Of a DNA stretch of 16,235 nucleotides, positions 1 through 8,297 are shown piece by piece; positions within the stretch are counted from its first letter, which is position 1; every line of letters begins with the position of its first letter. This stretch comes from CAYNNQ01 sp964398785 (GTDB lineage Bacteria; Desulfobacterota; Desulfovibrionia; Desulfovibrionales; Desulfonatronovibrionaceae): contig CAYNNQ010000046.1 of the NCBI GenBank assembly GCA_964398785.1, positions 1 through 16,235 on the forward strand. The letters run 5' to 3'. The translations under genes were made by a program, and so were the position numbers. The notes under the pieces are model-generated. The model saw only the letters and a list, made by a program, of their open reading frames with translations. It ran no database searches and was not told where the DNA came from.

Positions 1-17
1 CCGCAAAGCGGCGTCCG

Positions 18-1649
18 GTCTCAAACCCCTCTAACCGGGGCAATCCTTCCGACTAAAGCTTCTTGATGCTGCCCTGCAAGAATTTCCAAAGTCTCAAACC
101 CCTCTAACCGGGGCAATCCTTCCGACTCTCCAGACGACAAAGGAGGATGGGAGATCGAGTATAAAGTCTCAAACCCCTCTAACCGGGGCAATCCTTCCGA
201 CGACGAGCCGGAGCCGGAAAAGCCCAAGTATAAAAACGTCTCAAACCCCTCTAACCGGGGCAATCCTTCCGACGCTACGCCTAGCCTAGCCTAACCTAGC
301 CCTCCCTGGCGTCTCAAACCCCTCTAACCGGGGCAATCCTTCCGACTAAACAGAGGGAAATGGTATCTGATGAGTATGCAGTCTCAAACCCCTCTAACCG
401 GGGCAATCCTTCCGACAGACTCCCGATGACTAAACAATCACTCGCCGAAGAAGTCTCAAACCCCTCTAACCGGGGCAATCCTTCCGACTGGACAGACAGC
501 TACGGGGAGTTGTCTACCCCAGAGAAAGTCTCAAACCCCTCTAACCGGGGCAATCCTTCCGACCTACCTATCAGTCCGTCTTCAACGGGATGGCGGACAG
601 TCTCAAACCCCTCTAACCGGGGCAATCGTTCCGACGATGACAGAGTGTGCTACGGCTCTAGATGACAGCCAGTCTCAAACCCCTCTAACCGGGGCAATCC
701 TTCCGACGCGGGAGAAGGCAGAGCAGCATCAAGAAGCCGTAAAGTCTCAAACCCCTCTAACCGGGGCAATCCTTCCGACACCTGTTTATAAAGAAAGGAT
801 ACAAATGCGGGGAAGTCTCAAACCCCTCTAACCGGGGCAATCCTTCCGACCTTCGTATTTCGTATCGTAAACCAACATCCCGTTGGGTCTCAAACCCCTC
901 TAACCGGGGCAATCCTTCCGACAAAGACATAGAAAAACGAAAAGAAAGGCAAAAATCTGTCTCAAACCCCTCTAACCGGGGCAATCCTTCCGACAGACGT
1001 ACCCGCCGGGGACAATCTGGAACATGAACGTCTCAAACCCCTCTAACCGGGGCAATCCTTCCGACGAAAATGAAAGAAAAGGCGGGTTTATGACCCGCCT
1101 GGAGTCTCAAACCCCTCTAACCGGGGCAATCCTTCCGACAAACTACAACGGAACAAGATGCGCTCATTTGCGCAGGTCTCAAACCCCTCTAACCGGGGCA
1201 ATCCTTCCGACCACGCAAGCCCGCTACTAAGACACGGGCGGCATACAGTCTCAAACCCCTCTAACCGGGGCAATCCTTCCGACCCTAGCGCCTTCCCACA
1301 AGGAAACTCCAGCCAAATGGGTCTCAAACCCCTCTAACCGGGGCAATCCTTCCGACAAGAAAGAAACAAAGAGCGTACGGACTCAATTGAGAGAGTCTCA
1401 AACCCCTCTAACCGGGGCAATCCTTCCGACAGATTGAATGATCGGGAGCGGGAAATGTGGATTATGAGTCTCAAACCCCTCTAACCGGGGCAATCCTTCC
1501 GACTCAAACAAATCAAAAAATGCTGGAACCAGTCACAGACAAGTCTCAAACCCCTCTAACCGGGGCAATCCTTCCGACAAAAATGAAGGCAGCAGAAAGA
1601 GTCAAGGATTTAAGTCTCAAACCCCTCTAACCGGGGCAATCCTTCCGAC
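18..1649 (-). CRISPR. CRISPR array, 23 repeats of 36 bp (cut by the left edge)
   Basis: Repeats start at 18, 91, 166, 238, 311, 381, 453, 528, 600, 672, 744, 815, 887, 959, 1030, 1104, 1176, 1248, 1321, 1395, 1468, 1543 and 1614. On the plus strand each begins GTCTCAAACCCC and ends CAATCCTTCCGAC. All look identical except the repeat at 600-635, which has C to G at 628. The 22 full spacers are 34-39 bp; bases 1-17 are the end of another spacer, so the array continues to the left. Read on the minus strand, the repeat has a CCCC/GGGG hairpin followed by exactly eight bases, TTTGAGAC, the usual layout of a Cas6 cut site and crRNA 5' handle. Read on the plus strand, 13 bases follow the hairpin. 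Minus-strand transcription also puts the leader next to csm5 and matches the cas operon. The oldest spacers should then be on the left. Confidence 0.98.
1066..1103 (-). other. CRISPR spacer carrying a terminator-like hairpin
   Basis: This spacer contains a perfect 8-bp inverted repeat, AGGCGGGT at 1080-1087 and ACCCGCCT at 1093-1100, with a 5-base loop. On the minus strand, the likely direction of array transcription, the stem is followed by TTTTCTTTC. That is the form of a rho-independent terminator. It was probably captured from an intergenic end-of-gene site of an invader. Whether it ends transcription inside the array is unknown. Confidence 0.6.
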
Positions 1650-1887
1650 AGTTAGCCTGAGACCCCCTGTCATTCATACGCTGCCAGAGGCGCGTCCGAG
1701 GTAGCGGCCCAAAACGGCTGCCGGAAATTTTTCCGAACCAGAAAAAACGGCAATTTTAATCATAATCACCTAAAATACCTATCTTTAACCTGGCCAGAGG
1801 TAGTTTGCATACCAAGACAATTTTTCCAGGGTGTTACCAAATTGACCCCGATTTTGGAAATAAACCTCTGGCCAGAGACAATACCTC
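1650..1887 (-). promoter_or_regulatory. CRISPR leader and csm5 3' flank
   Basis: This 238-bp gap between the last repeat and the csm5 stop has no convincing ORF and is the expected leader for a minus-strand array. The motif GCCAGAG occurs three times (1683-1689, 1793-1799, 1871-1877). CTGGCCAGAGGT at 1790-1801 is the exact reverse complement of ACCTCTGGCCAG at 1864-1875, and 1866-1877 is a 12-bp palindrome. A further near-palindrome, CGGAAATTTTTCCG, lies at 1722-1735. An AT-rich stretch at 1751-1785 contains minus-strand TATGAT (1759-1764), a possible -10 box, but I see no good -35 box. A role in array promotion or spacer integration is inferred from position. Confidence 0.65.
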
Positions 1888-3363
1888 CTAAAGGAACTCT
1901 TCCGCCAACTGGTCAATCCGCAATACCCATGGTTTACCTGCACTCCGCGCTTTTTTATAATTTTTGGCCTTTTTGGCCTTGGAAAACACTTTTTGCACCA
2001 TCTGTTTTTGTAACTCAGCATCATCTTGTTCGCGGACCCTGGACTCTATACCATCTATCTCACTGGCAATATTGGGCAATCTGGAAAGATATTGTACAAA
2101 ATCATCCAAAACTTCTTCTTTTCTTTCCTCTGGGGATTTCTCCGGAGCCTTGGAAGGTTCCGCCTGAGGAACTACCTCAGAGCTATCTTTTTTTGTCAGT
2201 GTTACCTCCGTAAGCTTGCTAGCCTCCCTGACAAACTGGAAACTATCATCGCACAAAGTCAATCTGGCCCATCCCAAGGGCAAAGCGGGAATTCCGTTAT
2301 CCAAGGCTAGTCTTCTTGTCTTGGGGAAAATAGATGCCTCTTTCTTGCTTAGTCTAGCCTTGCTCCTGACAAAAGCCAGATGCTGATCATCCATCCAGTC
2401 CCCGGTCATGCCTTTCCATCCGCTACCCCAAGAAAGCCTGACCACCATCTCTTTGTCAGCGCTAATTTCTTTTAAAAGTATATCTTTCAGCTTGGCATAA
2501 GTTTCCGATATATTGGGAACAACCTGTTTGAATTGGTCAAAAAAGCTCTTTTCCCTGGTAATCATGCCCAAAGCATGTCTATTCACTGCATGACAAATCC
2601 CGGCCATATCTTCCAACATTTTACATTCAGGTATTTCGGCTGCTTCCCGCACCCGAGCCTTCTGCAAAAAAGTATTCCTTTCAATACGAATAAAAAATTC
2701 GCTTTTGGGCTTAATACCCTCAATTACTATCCCATGGGCTTTGCTGTAATCATCGACATTCCTTCTAGGCCGACCGAAATCAATCCACCCCGCCTTGTTT
2801 CCGGACAACACATTCAAATACTGTATATCCAATGCGGACAAACATTCTTGTGGGGAGATAGCGGTAGAGTCGCTAACCCGGAAGGAACGTAGAAAATCCC
2901 TATGTGGAGACGGAGACATCAGCTTGGTTACCTTGTTACGATAATCTCTTTTATAATCTCCGGCCGGCTTAGGTAGCTTTCCGTCTTTTACAGCCCCAAC
3001 CCATAAGGCGGTGCGCAAGGCTCCCTTAAGTGAACTGCCAGGGATATAAACCTTGCCGTAAGCATCCTTAATCACACTGCGCAGACAGGAAGGCACGCTT
3101 TTACCCGAATAAGGCAAAATATATGCGGCTTTTGTGGACAAACCATAGTCCTTTATCAGGCGCCCAAGATCGAATCCACCGCGCCCGACTTCGTTCACAG
3201 CCCTTGGAATACTTGCCAGCTCCTCAAGGATAGAGTCCACATTTTGGACTGCCAACCCTTCTTTACTTCGCACATAGTCCATATCGGCCTGCAGTTCGTT
3301 TCCGTCTCCTATATGTAAAGGAGTCAGGGGAGTTATTTTCCAAACTGTAACTTCATTATCCAT
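1888..3363 (-). CDS. csm5: Type III-A Csm5, RAMP-family cap subunit
   Basis: Csm5 caps the crRNA 3' side of the Csm complex and is linked in the family to crRNA maturation. The 491-residue product shows the RAMP features of Csm5: an N-terminal TPLTPLHIGDG segment (13-21), IPGSSLKGALRTAL (107-120) and a SWGSGWKGM glycine-rich segment (311-319). The start codon overlaps the end of csm4 by 8 nt (ATGGATAA arrangement), which suggests translational coupling, with a GAGG-type ribosome binding site just upstream. Residues from about 395 onward form an extra tail: a linker rich in Pro, Glu and Lys, then a basic, probably helical stretch up to the end. Many Csm5 proteins are nearer 350-400 residues. 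It is the last gene of the operon before the array. I am confident of the family from order and motifs; the tail's role is unknown. Confidence 0.92.
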   Translation of the reverse strand: MDNEVTVWKITPLTPLHIGDGNELQADMDYVRSKEGLAVQNVDSILEELASIPRAVNEVGRGGFDLGRLIKDYGLSTKAAYILPYSGKSVPSCLRSVIKDAYGKVYIPGSSLKGALRTALWVGAVKDGKLPKPAGDYKRDYRNKVTKLMSPSPHRDFLRSFRVSDSTAISPQECLSALDIQYLNVLSGNKAGWIDFGRPRRNVDDYSKAHGIVIEGIKPKSEFFIRIERNTFLQKARVREAAEIPECKMLEDMAGICHAVNRHALGMITREKSFFDQFKQVVPNISETYAKLKDILLKEISADKEMVVRLSWGSGWKGMTGDWMDDQHLAFVRSKARLSKKEASIFPKTRRLALDNGIPALPLGWARLTLCDDSFQFVREASKLTEVTLTKKDSSEVVPQAEPSKAPEKSPEERKEEVLDDFVQYLSRLPNIASEIDGIESRVREQDDAELQKQMVQKVFSKAKKAKNYKKARSAGKPWVLRIDQLAEEFL

Positions 3364-4360
3364 GACAAACCTCTTTTAGACATCCGGGTTGTTTACAGGG
3401 AAGTGAAAAGGCCCTGAAATCCCTCGGCGCGGAATGCCCGACATCAAGAGAATATCTTTCCCGAACATGCTCGGGCAGCATGGGAACGACCCTACCACTC
3501 GGCTTTCCGGATAAATAGGACCCTTCGGCAAATACGCGTATAGGAGGCCTGCCTGCCGTGGAACCATGCACCCACCCAGAACGGGACTGCAATAAATATG
3601 CAGAGGTGGACACCAATTCTTGTACATCTTCGTTTGCGGACGGATTAAATAGGGAGAGGGTATATGCCCCATCGGCCGATTTTGGAGCATTAATGTCTAT
3701 TATTCCGGACTCACAGGCTTCAAAATGCCCCAGGCCGCTGTTCCTATCCGCTCCAATACCGGAGTCGGCAAGGAAATGCAGGGATTTTTCCGCTTCATCC
3801 TCATTTCCGGAAACCAGAAAAAACAATCCGGAAGATGGAGCAAAGAACTGTAGAGCAAAAAAGAAAGTTTGTCCGTCACCGCACCCCACACGGTCAACAC
3901 TGACTCTCTGACGTTCAGCAAATTGCCAGGGGTACTCTTCTTCCCCCAACGAAAAGTCCTTATATTCTTCCCTGGAAACGGCTACCCCGCCTTTAAGTGC
4001 TTTAACATCAGCATACTGAAGCTCGTTTCCATTAAGCACCTTTTCCAGCAAGCCTTTGGATATCCAACGAACTTTTTTTATTTCCTTCCGTTTGGCAATG
4101 TCTATATCCCCCCATATCCGCCATGCCGGACAGGGAAAGAACAAAACATCCCCAATATACGGGAATGCAGAACTAACTGTGAACGGAGGGTTCAAAAAAT
4201 AATCCTGGTTTGTATCCTCAGGATATAGGGTTTTGCGGGAAATACACAACGCGGCCGAAAGCGTATCGGAATGGATAAATTCATCCAGGCTTTCCTGATT
4301 TCCGCTTCCCTTTGAATCCACATGCAAAGCGGATTTAAACTTCAGCTTAAAAAAACGCAT
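3356..4360 (-). CDS. csm4: Type III-A Csm4, RAMP-family crRNA 5'-handle subunit
   Basis: Csm4 binds the 5' handle of the crRNA and pairs with Cas10 at the base of the Csm complex. The start MRFFKLKFKSALH and the motif IHSDTLSAAL (about residues 29-38) are typical of the Csm4/Cas5-like RAMP fold, and the RNSGLGHFE segment matches the glycine-rich loop expected later in the protein. I chose the ATG at 4358-4360 (334 residues): it follows a GGGGGGAG purine tract and lies 13 nt after the csm3 stop. The ORF is open to an ATG at 4405, but that start would overlap csm3 by 32 nt and add 15 residues in front of the normal RAMP N-terminus. It sits between csm3 and csm5, as in other III-A operons. Confidence 0.92.
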   Translation of the reverse strand: MRFFKLKFKSALHVDSKGSGNQESLDEFIHSDTLSAALCISRKTLYPEDTNQDYFLNPPFTVSSAFPYIGDVLFFPCPAWRIWGDIDIAKRKEIKKVRWISKGLLEKVLNGNELQYADVKALKGGVAVSREEYKDFSLGEEEYPWQFAERQRVSVDRVGCGDGQTFFFALQFFAPSSGLFFLVSGNEDEAEKSLHFLADSGIGADRNSGLGHFEACESGIIDINAPKSADGAYTLSLFNPSANEDVQELVSTSAYLLQSRSGWVHGSTAGRPPIRVFAEGSYLSGKPSGRVVPMLPEHVRERYSLDVGHSAPRDFRAFSLPCKQPGCLKEVCHG

Positions 4361-4373
4361 TTCTCCCCCCTGT

Positions 4374-5183
4374 TTAATTGCGAAGGGCCTCGGGCAATTC
4401 AACATCCATAGCCTGAGCAGTTCTATTCTCCCGATAATCTTCCAATGTTTTTCTTTTAAGCTCTATATCCTTGAAAAGCACCCGACCGTATCCCCGGCTG
4501 CCGTGTCCACCAAGATAATCATCCTGCAAAAGTTGCATGCATTGAAAGACATGGCCCAGGAAATCCTGCTCATCATCCTGGGAATAAAGGTTAAGTACAA
4601 ATTCAAAATCAAATTCTGCTCCCGCCGGAACGCGTTCAATTTGTCGTGGCATAGCACCGGAAGTAATCCGGTCAATTACAACTTCCGTTTTTACCTCGGT
4701 CATGGGCATTTCCGTGTTTCTCGCACTCTCCAAGACCTGCCAGTTAGCAAGATGAGCATCTCGCACCACCAATCTCTGCGGGACCGGAGCTTCATCCTGT
4801 TGTTTTTGCTGCCTGTCAACAGAAATGCCGAAAAGTTCGGTGCTGGCCTGACCTGGTTTGGAGGCTGGACCGGCAGACTCAATTCTTTTGCCCTGCTCCA
4901 TGAACGGGGCGACTTCTTCAATGGAATCGACCGGGGTTCGCTCTTGTCTAAATTTGATCGTCATTTCGCCGAGCAAGCGTTCCATGAGACTACGCATTTT
5001 CCCGCGCAAGGAAGATCCCGGGATATATGGCCAGTTGGTCACCGGATCACGAACCACTATTGAATCCGCTCCTCCAATGCCCATTTCCGTGGAATTGCCT
5101 CCTATATGCATTCCGGTCAGGGATTGAAGCTTGCCGGAAATAAAAACACGCTCCTGAAATCCGAAATTAACCTGTCCACTCAT
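4374..5183 (-). CDS. csm3: Type III-A Csm3, backbone subunit with target-RNA ribonuclease site
   Basis: Csm3 forms the multi-copy backbone of the Csm filament and cuts the bound target RNA at 6-nt steps. The 269-residue product carries HIGGNSTEMGIGGAD (26-40), VVRDP (43-47), IPGSSLRGKMR (54-64) and a glycine-rich GGHGSRGYGR loop (225-234). Asp40 lines up with the catalytic Asp33 of Streptococcus thermophilus Csm3, recalled from the family, so target RNA cleavage should be intact. Only 2 nt separate it from csm2, and a GGAGGAG ribosome binding site lies within the end of csm2. Its identity is among the most secure of the operon. Confidence 0.97.
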   Translation of the reverse strand: MSGQVNFGFQERVFISGKLQSLTGMHIGGNSTEMGIGGADSIVVRDPVTNWPYIPGSSLRGKMRSLMERLLGEMTIKFRQERTPVDSIEEVAPFMEQGKRIESAGPASKPGQASTELFGISVDRQQKQQDEAPVPQRLVVRDAHLANWQVLESARNTEMPMTEVKTEVVIDRITSGAMPRQIERVPAGAEFDFEFVLNLYSQDDEQDFLGHVFQCMQLLQDDYLGGHGSRGYGRVLFKDIELKRKTLEDYRENRTAQAMDVELPEALRN

Positions 5184-5185
5184 AC

Positions 5186-5623
5186 CTACTCTCCTCCTTC
5201 AGCTTTATGATAGGCAAGAATAGCCTCGAAAAAATCAAAAAAGGACTGCATCCGATCATATTTACCCTCAATTTTATCGATAGCGTAGGAAAGGCAATCC
5301 ACAAGGACCTTAAAACCAGGAATCTTTTTTCCATCTTTATTAAATCGAGCATTGGCATAAGCCATTTTCGGTTTAAGCATTATCAGCTTGCCGTTGGCCT
5401 GCTCCAGATTTTCCTGGTCAAGATTCATCTCTATCTTTTTGCTTGTCCCAAAAATATTACGAATCTGTGAAGTAGAAACGGACCTATTCTTATCTACACC
5501 ACCTTTTTTTTTATCTATGTATATCATTTCATGCGCTATTTTTTGGGCAACATCTACCAGAACTTTTTTGTCTCCCTTTAAAATAATCTCATCAATCTGG
5601 CTTTTAAACTCGCAAGTAGCCAT
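5186..5623 (-). CDS. csm2: Type III-A Csm2, small subunit
   Basis: Csm2 is the small, mostly helical subunit that forms the inner filament facing the crRNA-target duplex. The 145-residue length fits the family. The segments SQIRNIFG (about 52-59), LKPKMAYANAR (about 82-92) and the aromatic-rich C-terminus (FFDFFEAILAYHK) match the Csm2 pattern. A strong ribosome binding site, GGAGGTGG, lies at 5628-5635 just before the ATG and touches the csm1 stop region, so the two are probably translated together. No catalytic site is expected in this subunit and none is seen. Confidence 0.93.
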   Translation of the reverse strand: MATCEFKSQIDEIILKGDKKVLVDVAQKIAHEMIYIDKKKGGVDKNRSVSTSQIRNIFGTSKKIEMNLDQENLEQANGKLIMLKPKMAYANARFNKDGKKIPGFKVLVDCLSYAIDKIEGKYDRMQSFFDFFEAILAYHKAEGGE

Positions 5624-5635
5624 GAGTCCACCTCC

Positions 5636-8284
5636 TTAGTCCCTTTGTTCAAAATCAGACCACCGCAGCGGAAATTCCAGCCAGGATATTACCGGCAAGG
5701 TGGATTGGTCCCCATCCAGAGTGTTGGAATAAAGCAATGCGGACCATTTTACCTTCTTTTTCGCATCCTCGGGTTTTGAATACCGCCGCTTCAATTGATA
5801 CGCGCTGCGCCATCGCCATGATTCAAAGGCTATATCCATCCACGCCCTTGATTCGGAAACACCTTTACGTCTACTTACACCCTGCACCATATTTTTGTTG
5901 TTCGCGGTCATATCGGCCAGAAAGGCAGCCAACCCCCGATTGTCCTGACCTTCTTCATCCAATAATTCTTTGATCTTTACTGCATGGCGCATATCCTCCC
6001 ATACTATTGCCACGTTCTGAAAACAGAAACCATCCTTGCTGGTCTCCGAAACATCCAACCACTTTTGGCGCACCTCTTTGGCCTTTTCTTCAGCTTCGCC
6101 AGCTAGGTGTGCACCTTTAAAAATGGGATACTTACTTTTCTGCAGGATCATACCCCCGGAAATGGTCAAATCCGGGTTGCCGCAGGTAAAGTCAGAAAAA
6201 TCCCTTCTGATTTGCCGCGCGAGCAGAGGAAGCTGACTCCATGCACCGACAACAAACAGATCATCGCCTCCGGCATATACTATCCGGCATCTGTCGAATT
6301 CTTCCTTTCGCAGAAGGTAGGGAACATAACCGGAAAAAAACTGGTTCAGCTGTCTGGACAAAGTGGCCATTCTGGAGATGGAGGCCATGGGCTTTTTAAC
6401 TACCTTCCCGCTCTCACGAACAACCGCACCCCAGCCTTCGCTATATTCCTCACCCATGGATTCCCGCTGGGGAAAATTCAGCCCCCGGATAAAGACCAGA
6501 CCCAGATTATCCACGTCCATGCGCAAAACGCCCAACCTTTCAATGCCCTTCTTACTACTGGCCAATTGGTCAAAATTAAGGGCAACTTCCGGGTTATCAC
6601 TTTGGAACGCACTCCAGGTACCAATGTACTCCCTGGAGATGGCGCAGGCAGGAAGACTCAGCTCTTTAAACGGCTTCTCGGAAAACTCATTCATAAACAA
6701 ACATTCCGCATCCACTGCAGACACAGCAGAAAGATCGCGGAATTTTCCTTTGGAAACCAATATTGCTCGACACCCAAAACAATCAAAGGTCACTACCCTG
6801 TCCGTTTTGAGAAGGGCACAAATTTTTTCTGCCTGAGCTTCATCCCACGCAAGGATTATCGCCTGAGCATCCCGCAACCAGCTGCCCAGATATTCCAAAT
6901 CGAGGCACATAGCACATTTCTTGCCCTTGTTCACTCTTCTGCTTCCACAAACCTTGCAGCTTTTGGCCGGATTTACATCCTGAGGCTCAAAAAACCTATT
7001 GTCCAACAAGGAAGAAAATTTTCTCAACCGATCCCTTTCCAGATCCTCGGCTGTTTCTTTCCAGGCCTTGTGCATATTCCCTTGGGCAAACATTTCGGCT
7101 GTTATTTCAGCCACTCCAAGGCCCAAATATACGCTGCCTTCAAACTCCTCCAGGAGAAAACGGTTTATATAATCCCTGGCCTTGTACAATTCAGCCTGCA
7201 TATATTTAGGCAAAAGGAGATAGAACTTGCCTCCGGAGTCATAAAGCGAAGCAAGCTTGCAAAGACCAAGCTGGCGCAGGATGTACTCCCCGGCTATGCG
7301 GCAAAAGAATTGCACATAAAACGAACGGCCCCGCAGCCCCCTGGCTGCGCCTTTATTCGTCAGATTATAAATAAATTTCTGAATTCCGGAAAAATCACCG
7401 CAGGCCAAAATCCATTTGGGATAATTTTGATTAGCCAAATCCCGGGTACCCTTATCTTCATGTATCTGTTGCAGATATAGGGCCTGGGCAATGGCCGCAC
7501 TTGTCCGCAAATGATCAAACAGGCTTATATCCGGGTGTCTGACATTTGTGGCCGACGGGACATTAGCGGTATACCTTTCCAAAATACTGGTCATGGTTGA
7601 TAGCATCTGCTCAAGAGGCATTTGTGGATAATTTTCTGCAACAGCCTCAATATCGGCAAACATACCAGAGTTTAAAGCCTCATACTCCTCCACCAGATCA
7701 CGGTCGGACAGCAAATGGCTCCAGGACTTCCTGTCAGAAATGGCCTCTTCAGCATCTTCCTGAATTGTTACTTTCAGCTCCTCACCATGCTTGGGAAACA
7801 ATTTCTCCTTGTCTACAGACATAGGAAAAAGAGGGTAACGGTGGTATGTGGCAAGATTGTCATTTCCTTCAGTAAAATTGACCCGTTCCAGTACCGGCTC
7901 CAACCGAGTCCGAAAATGCATCCTGTGTCTGAAATAGGTACCTTCCTCCCTTTCACTGGAGGAGAGTCTGTCTGCAGTCCGGATCACGGCAGACTCCAGC
8001 GCCATCTCATCATTCCTATGATGAACTCCGCACCAATTTTTCCATTCCTTTAAATTCGCATCCAAATTCCGGAGACAATCAAATTTTTCCTCGAGGTAGT
8101 CGCAGAATCTCTTGGAATAAGCGGCATGCAGATGGGAACGATAGCTTTTGTCCTTGCTCAAAGGACAGCAACTCAAATAGGTCTCATCATCCCGGACCTC
8201 GCTGAACTTTTTCCCACGTTCAAGCAACTTGCCAATATCATGGAGCAAAGCTGCCAAGACTACCAATTTTGTTTTCTCTTCCAT
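5636..8284 (-). CDS. cas10: Cas10/Csm1, HD nuclease and cyclic oligoadenylate synthase
   Basis: Cas10 is the large subunit of the Csm complex. On binding target RNA it cuts single-stranded DNA with its HD domain and makes cyclic oligoadenylates with its palm domain. Using the ATG at 8282-8284 (882 residues), the HD motif is LLHDIGK with His15-Asp16, a zinc-ribbon has Cys443, Cys446, Cys457 and Cys460, a first GDFSGIQKFIY palm segment lies near 297-306, and the catalytic GGDD is at 672-675, with RMDVDNLG (588-595) before it. Both enzymatic sites look intact. The chosen start follows AAGGGGA and lies 13 nt after the stop of the upstream CARF gene; the ORF is open to 8329, which would overlap that gene by 32 nt and place extra residues before the HD domain. 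With the CARF-HEPN neighbour this predicts a full signalling pathway. Confidence 0.96.
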   Translation of the reverse strand: MEEKTKLVVLAALLHDIGKLLERGKKFSEVRDDETYLSCCPLSKDKSYRSHLHAAYSKRFCDYLEEKFDCLRNLDANLKEWKNWCGVHHRNDEMALESAVIRTADRLSSSEREEGTYFRHRMHFRTRLEPVLERVNFTEGNDNLATYHRYPLFPMSVDKEKLFPKHGEELKVTIQEDAEEAISDRKSWSHLLSDRDLVEEYEALNSGMFADIEAVAENYPQMPLEQMLSTMTSILERYTANVPSATNVRHPDISLFDHLRTSAAIAQALYLQQIHEDKGTRDLANQNYPKWILACGDFSGIQKFIYNLTNKGAARGLRGRSFYVQFFCRIAGEYILRQLGLCKLASLYDSGGKFYLLLPKYMQAELYKARDYINRFLLEEFEGSVYLGLGVAEITAEMFAQGNMHKAWKETAEDLERDRLRKFSSLLDNRFFEPQDVNPAKSCKVCGSRRVNKGKKCAMCLDLEYLGSWLRDAQAIILAWDEAQAEKICALLKTDRVVTFDCFGCRAILVSKGKFRDLSAVSAVDAECLFMNEFSEKPFKELSLPACAISREYIGTWSAFQSDNPEVALNFDQLASSKKGIERLGVLRMDVDNLGLVFIRGLNFPQRESMGEEYSEGWGAVVRESGKVVKKPMASISRMATLSRQLNQFFSGYVPYLLRKEEFDRCRIVYAGGDDLFVVGAWSQLPLLARQIRRDFSDFTCGNPDLTISGGMILQKSKYPIFKGAHLAGEAEEKAKEVRQKWLDVSETSKDGFCFQNVAIVWEDMRHAVKIKELLDEEGQDNRGLAAFLADMTANNKNMVQGVSRRKGVSESRAWMDIAFESWRWRSAYQLKRRYSKPEDAKKKVKWSALLYSNTLDGDQSTLPVISWLEFPLRWSDFEQRD

Positions 8285-8297
8285 TGCTTGTCCCCTT

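Noticed and set aside
21..1327. Several open frames on both strands inside the CRISPR array
   Set aside because: They are made of the translated repeat with spacer sequence between copies, such as recurring SNPSNRGNPSD or LPRLEGFET; these are array artefacts, not genes.
1650..1887. Continuation of the array into degenerate repeats
   Set aside because: Past 1649 only a short GAGACCCCC patch resembles the repeat, with no hairpin and no spacing consistent with another unit.
6107..7480. A 457-residue open frame on the plus strand
   Set aside because: It lies wholly antisense to cas10, whose motifs are clear, and shows no domain-like sequence or ribosome binding site.
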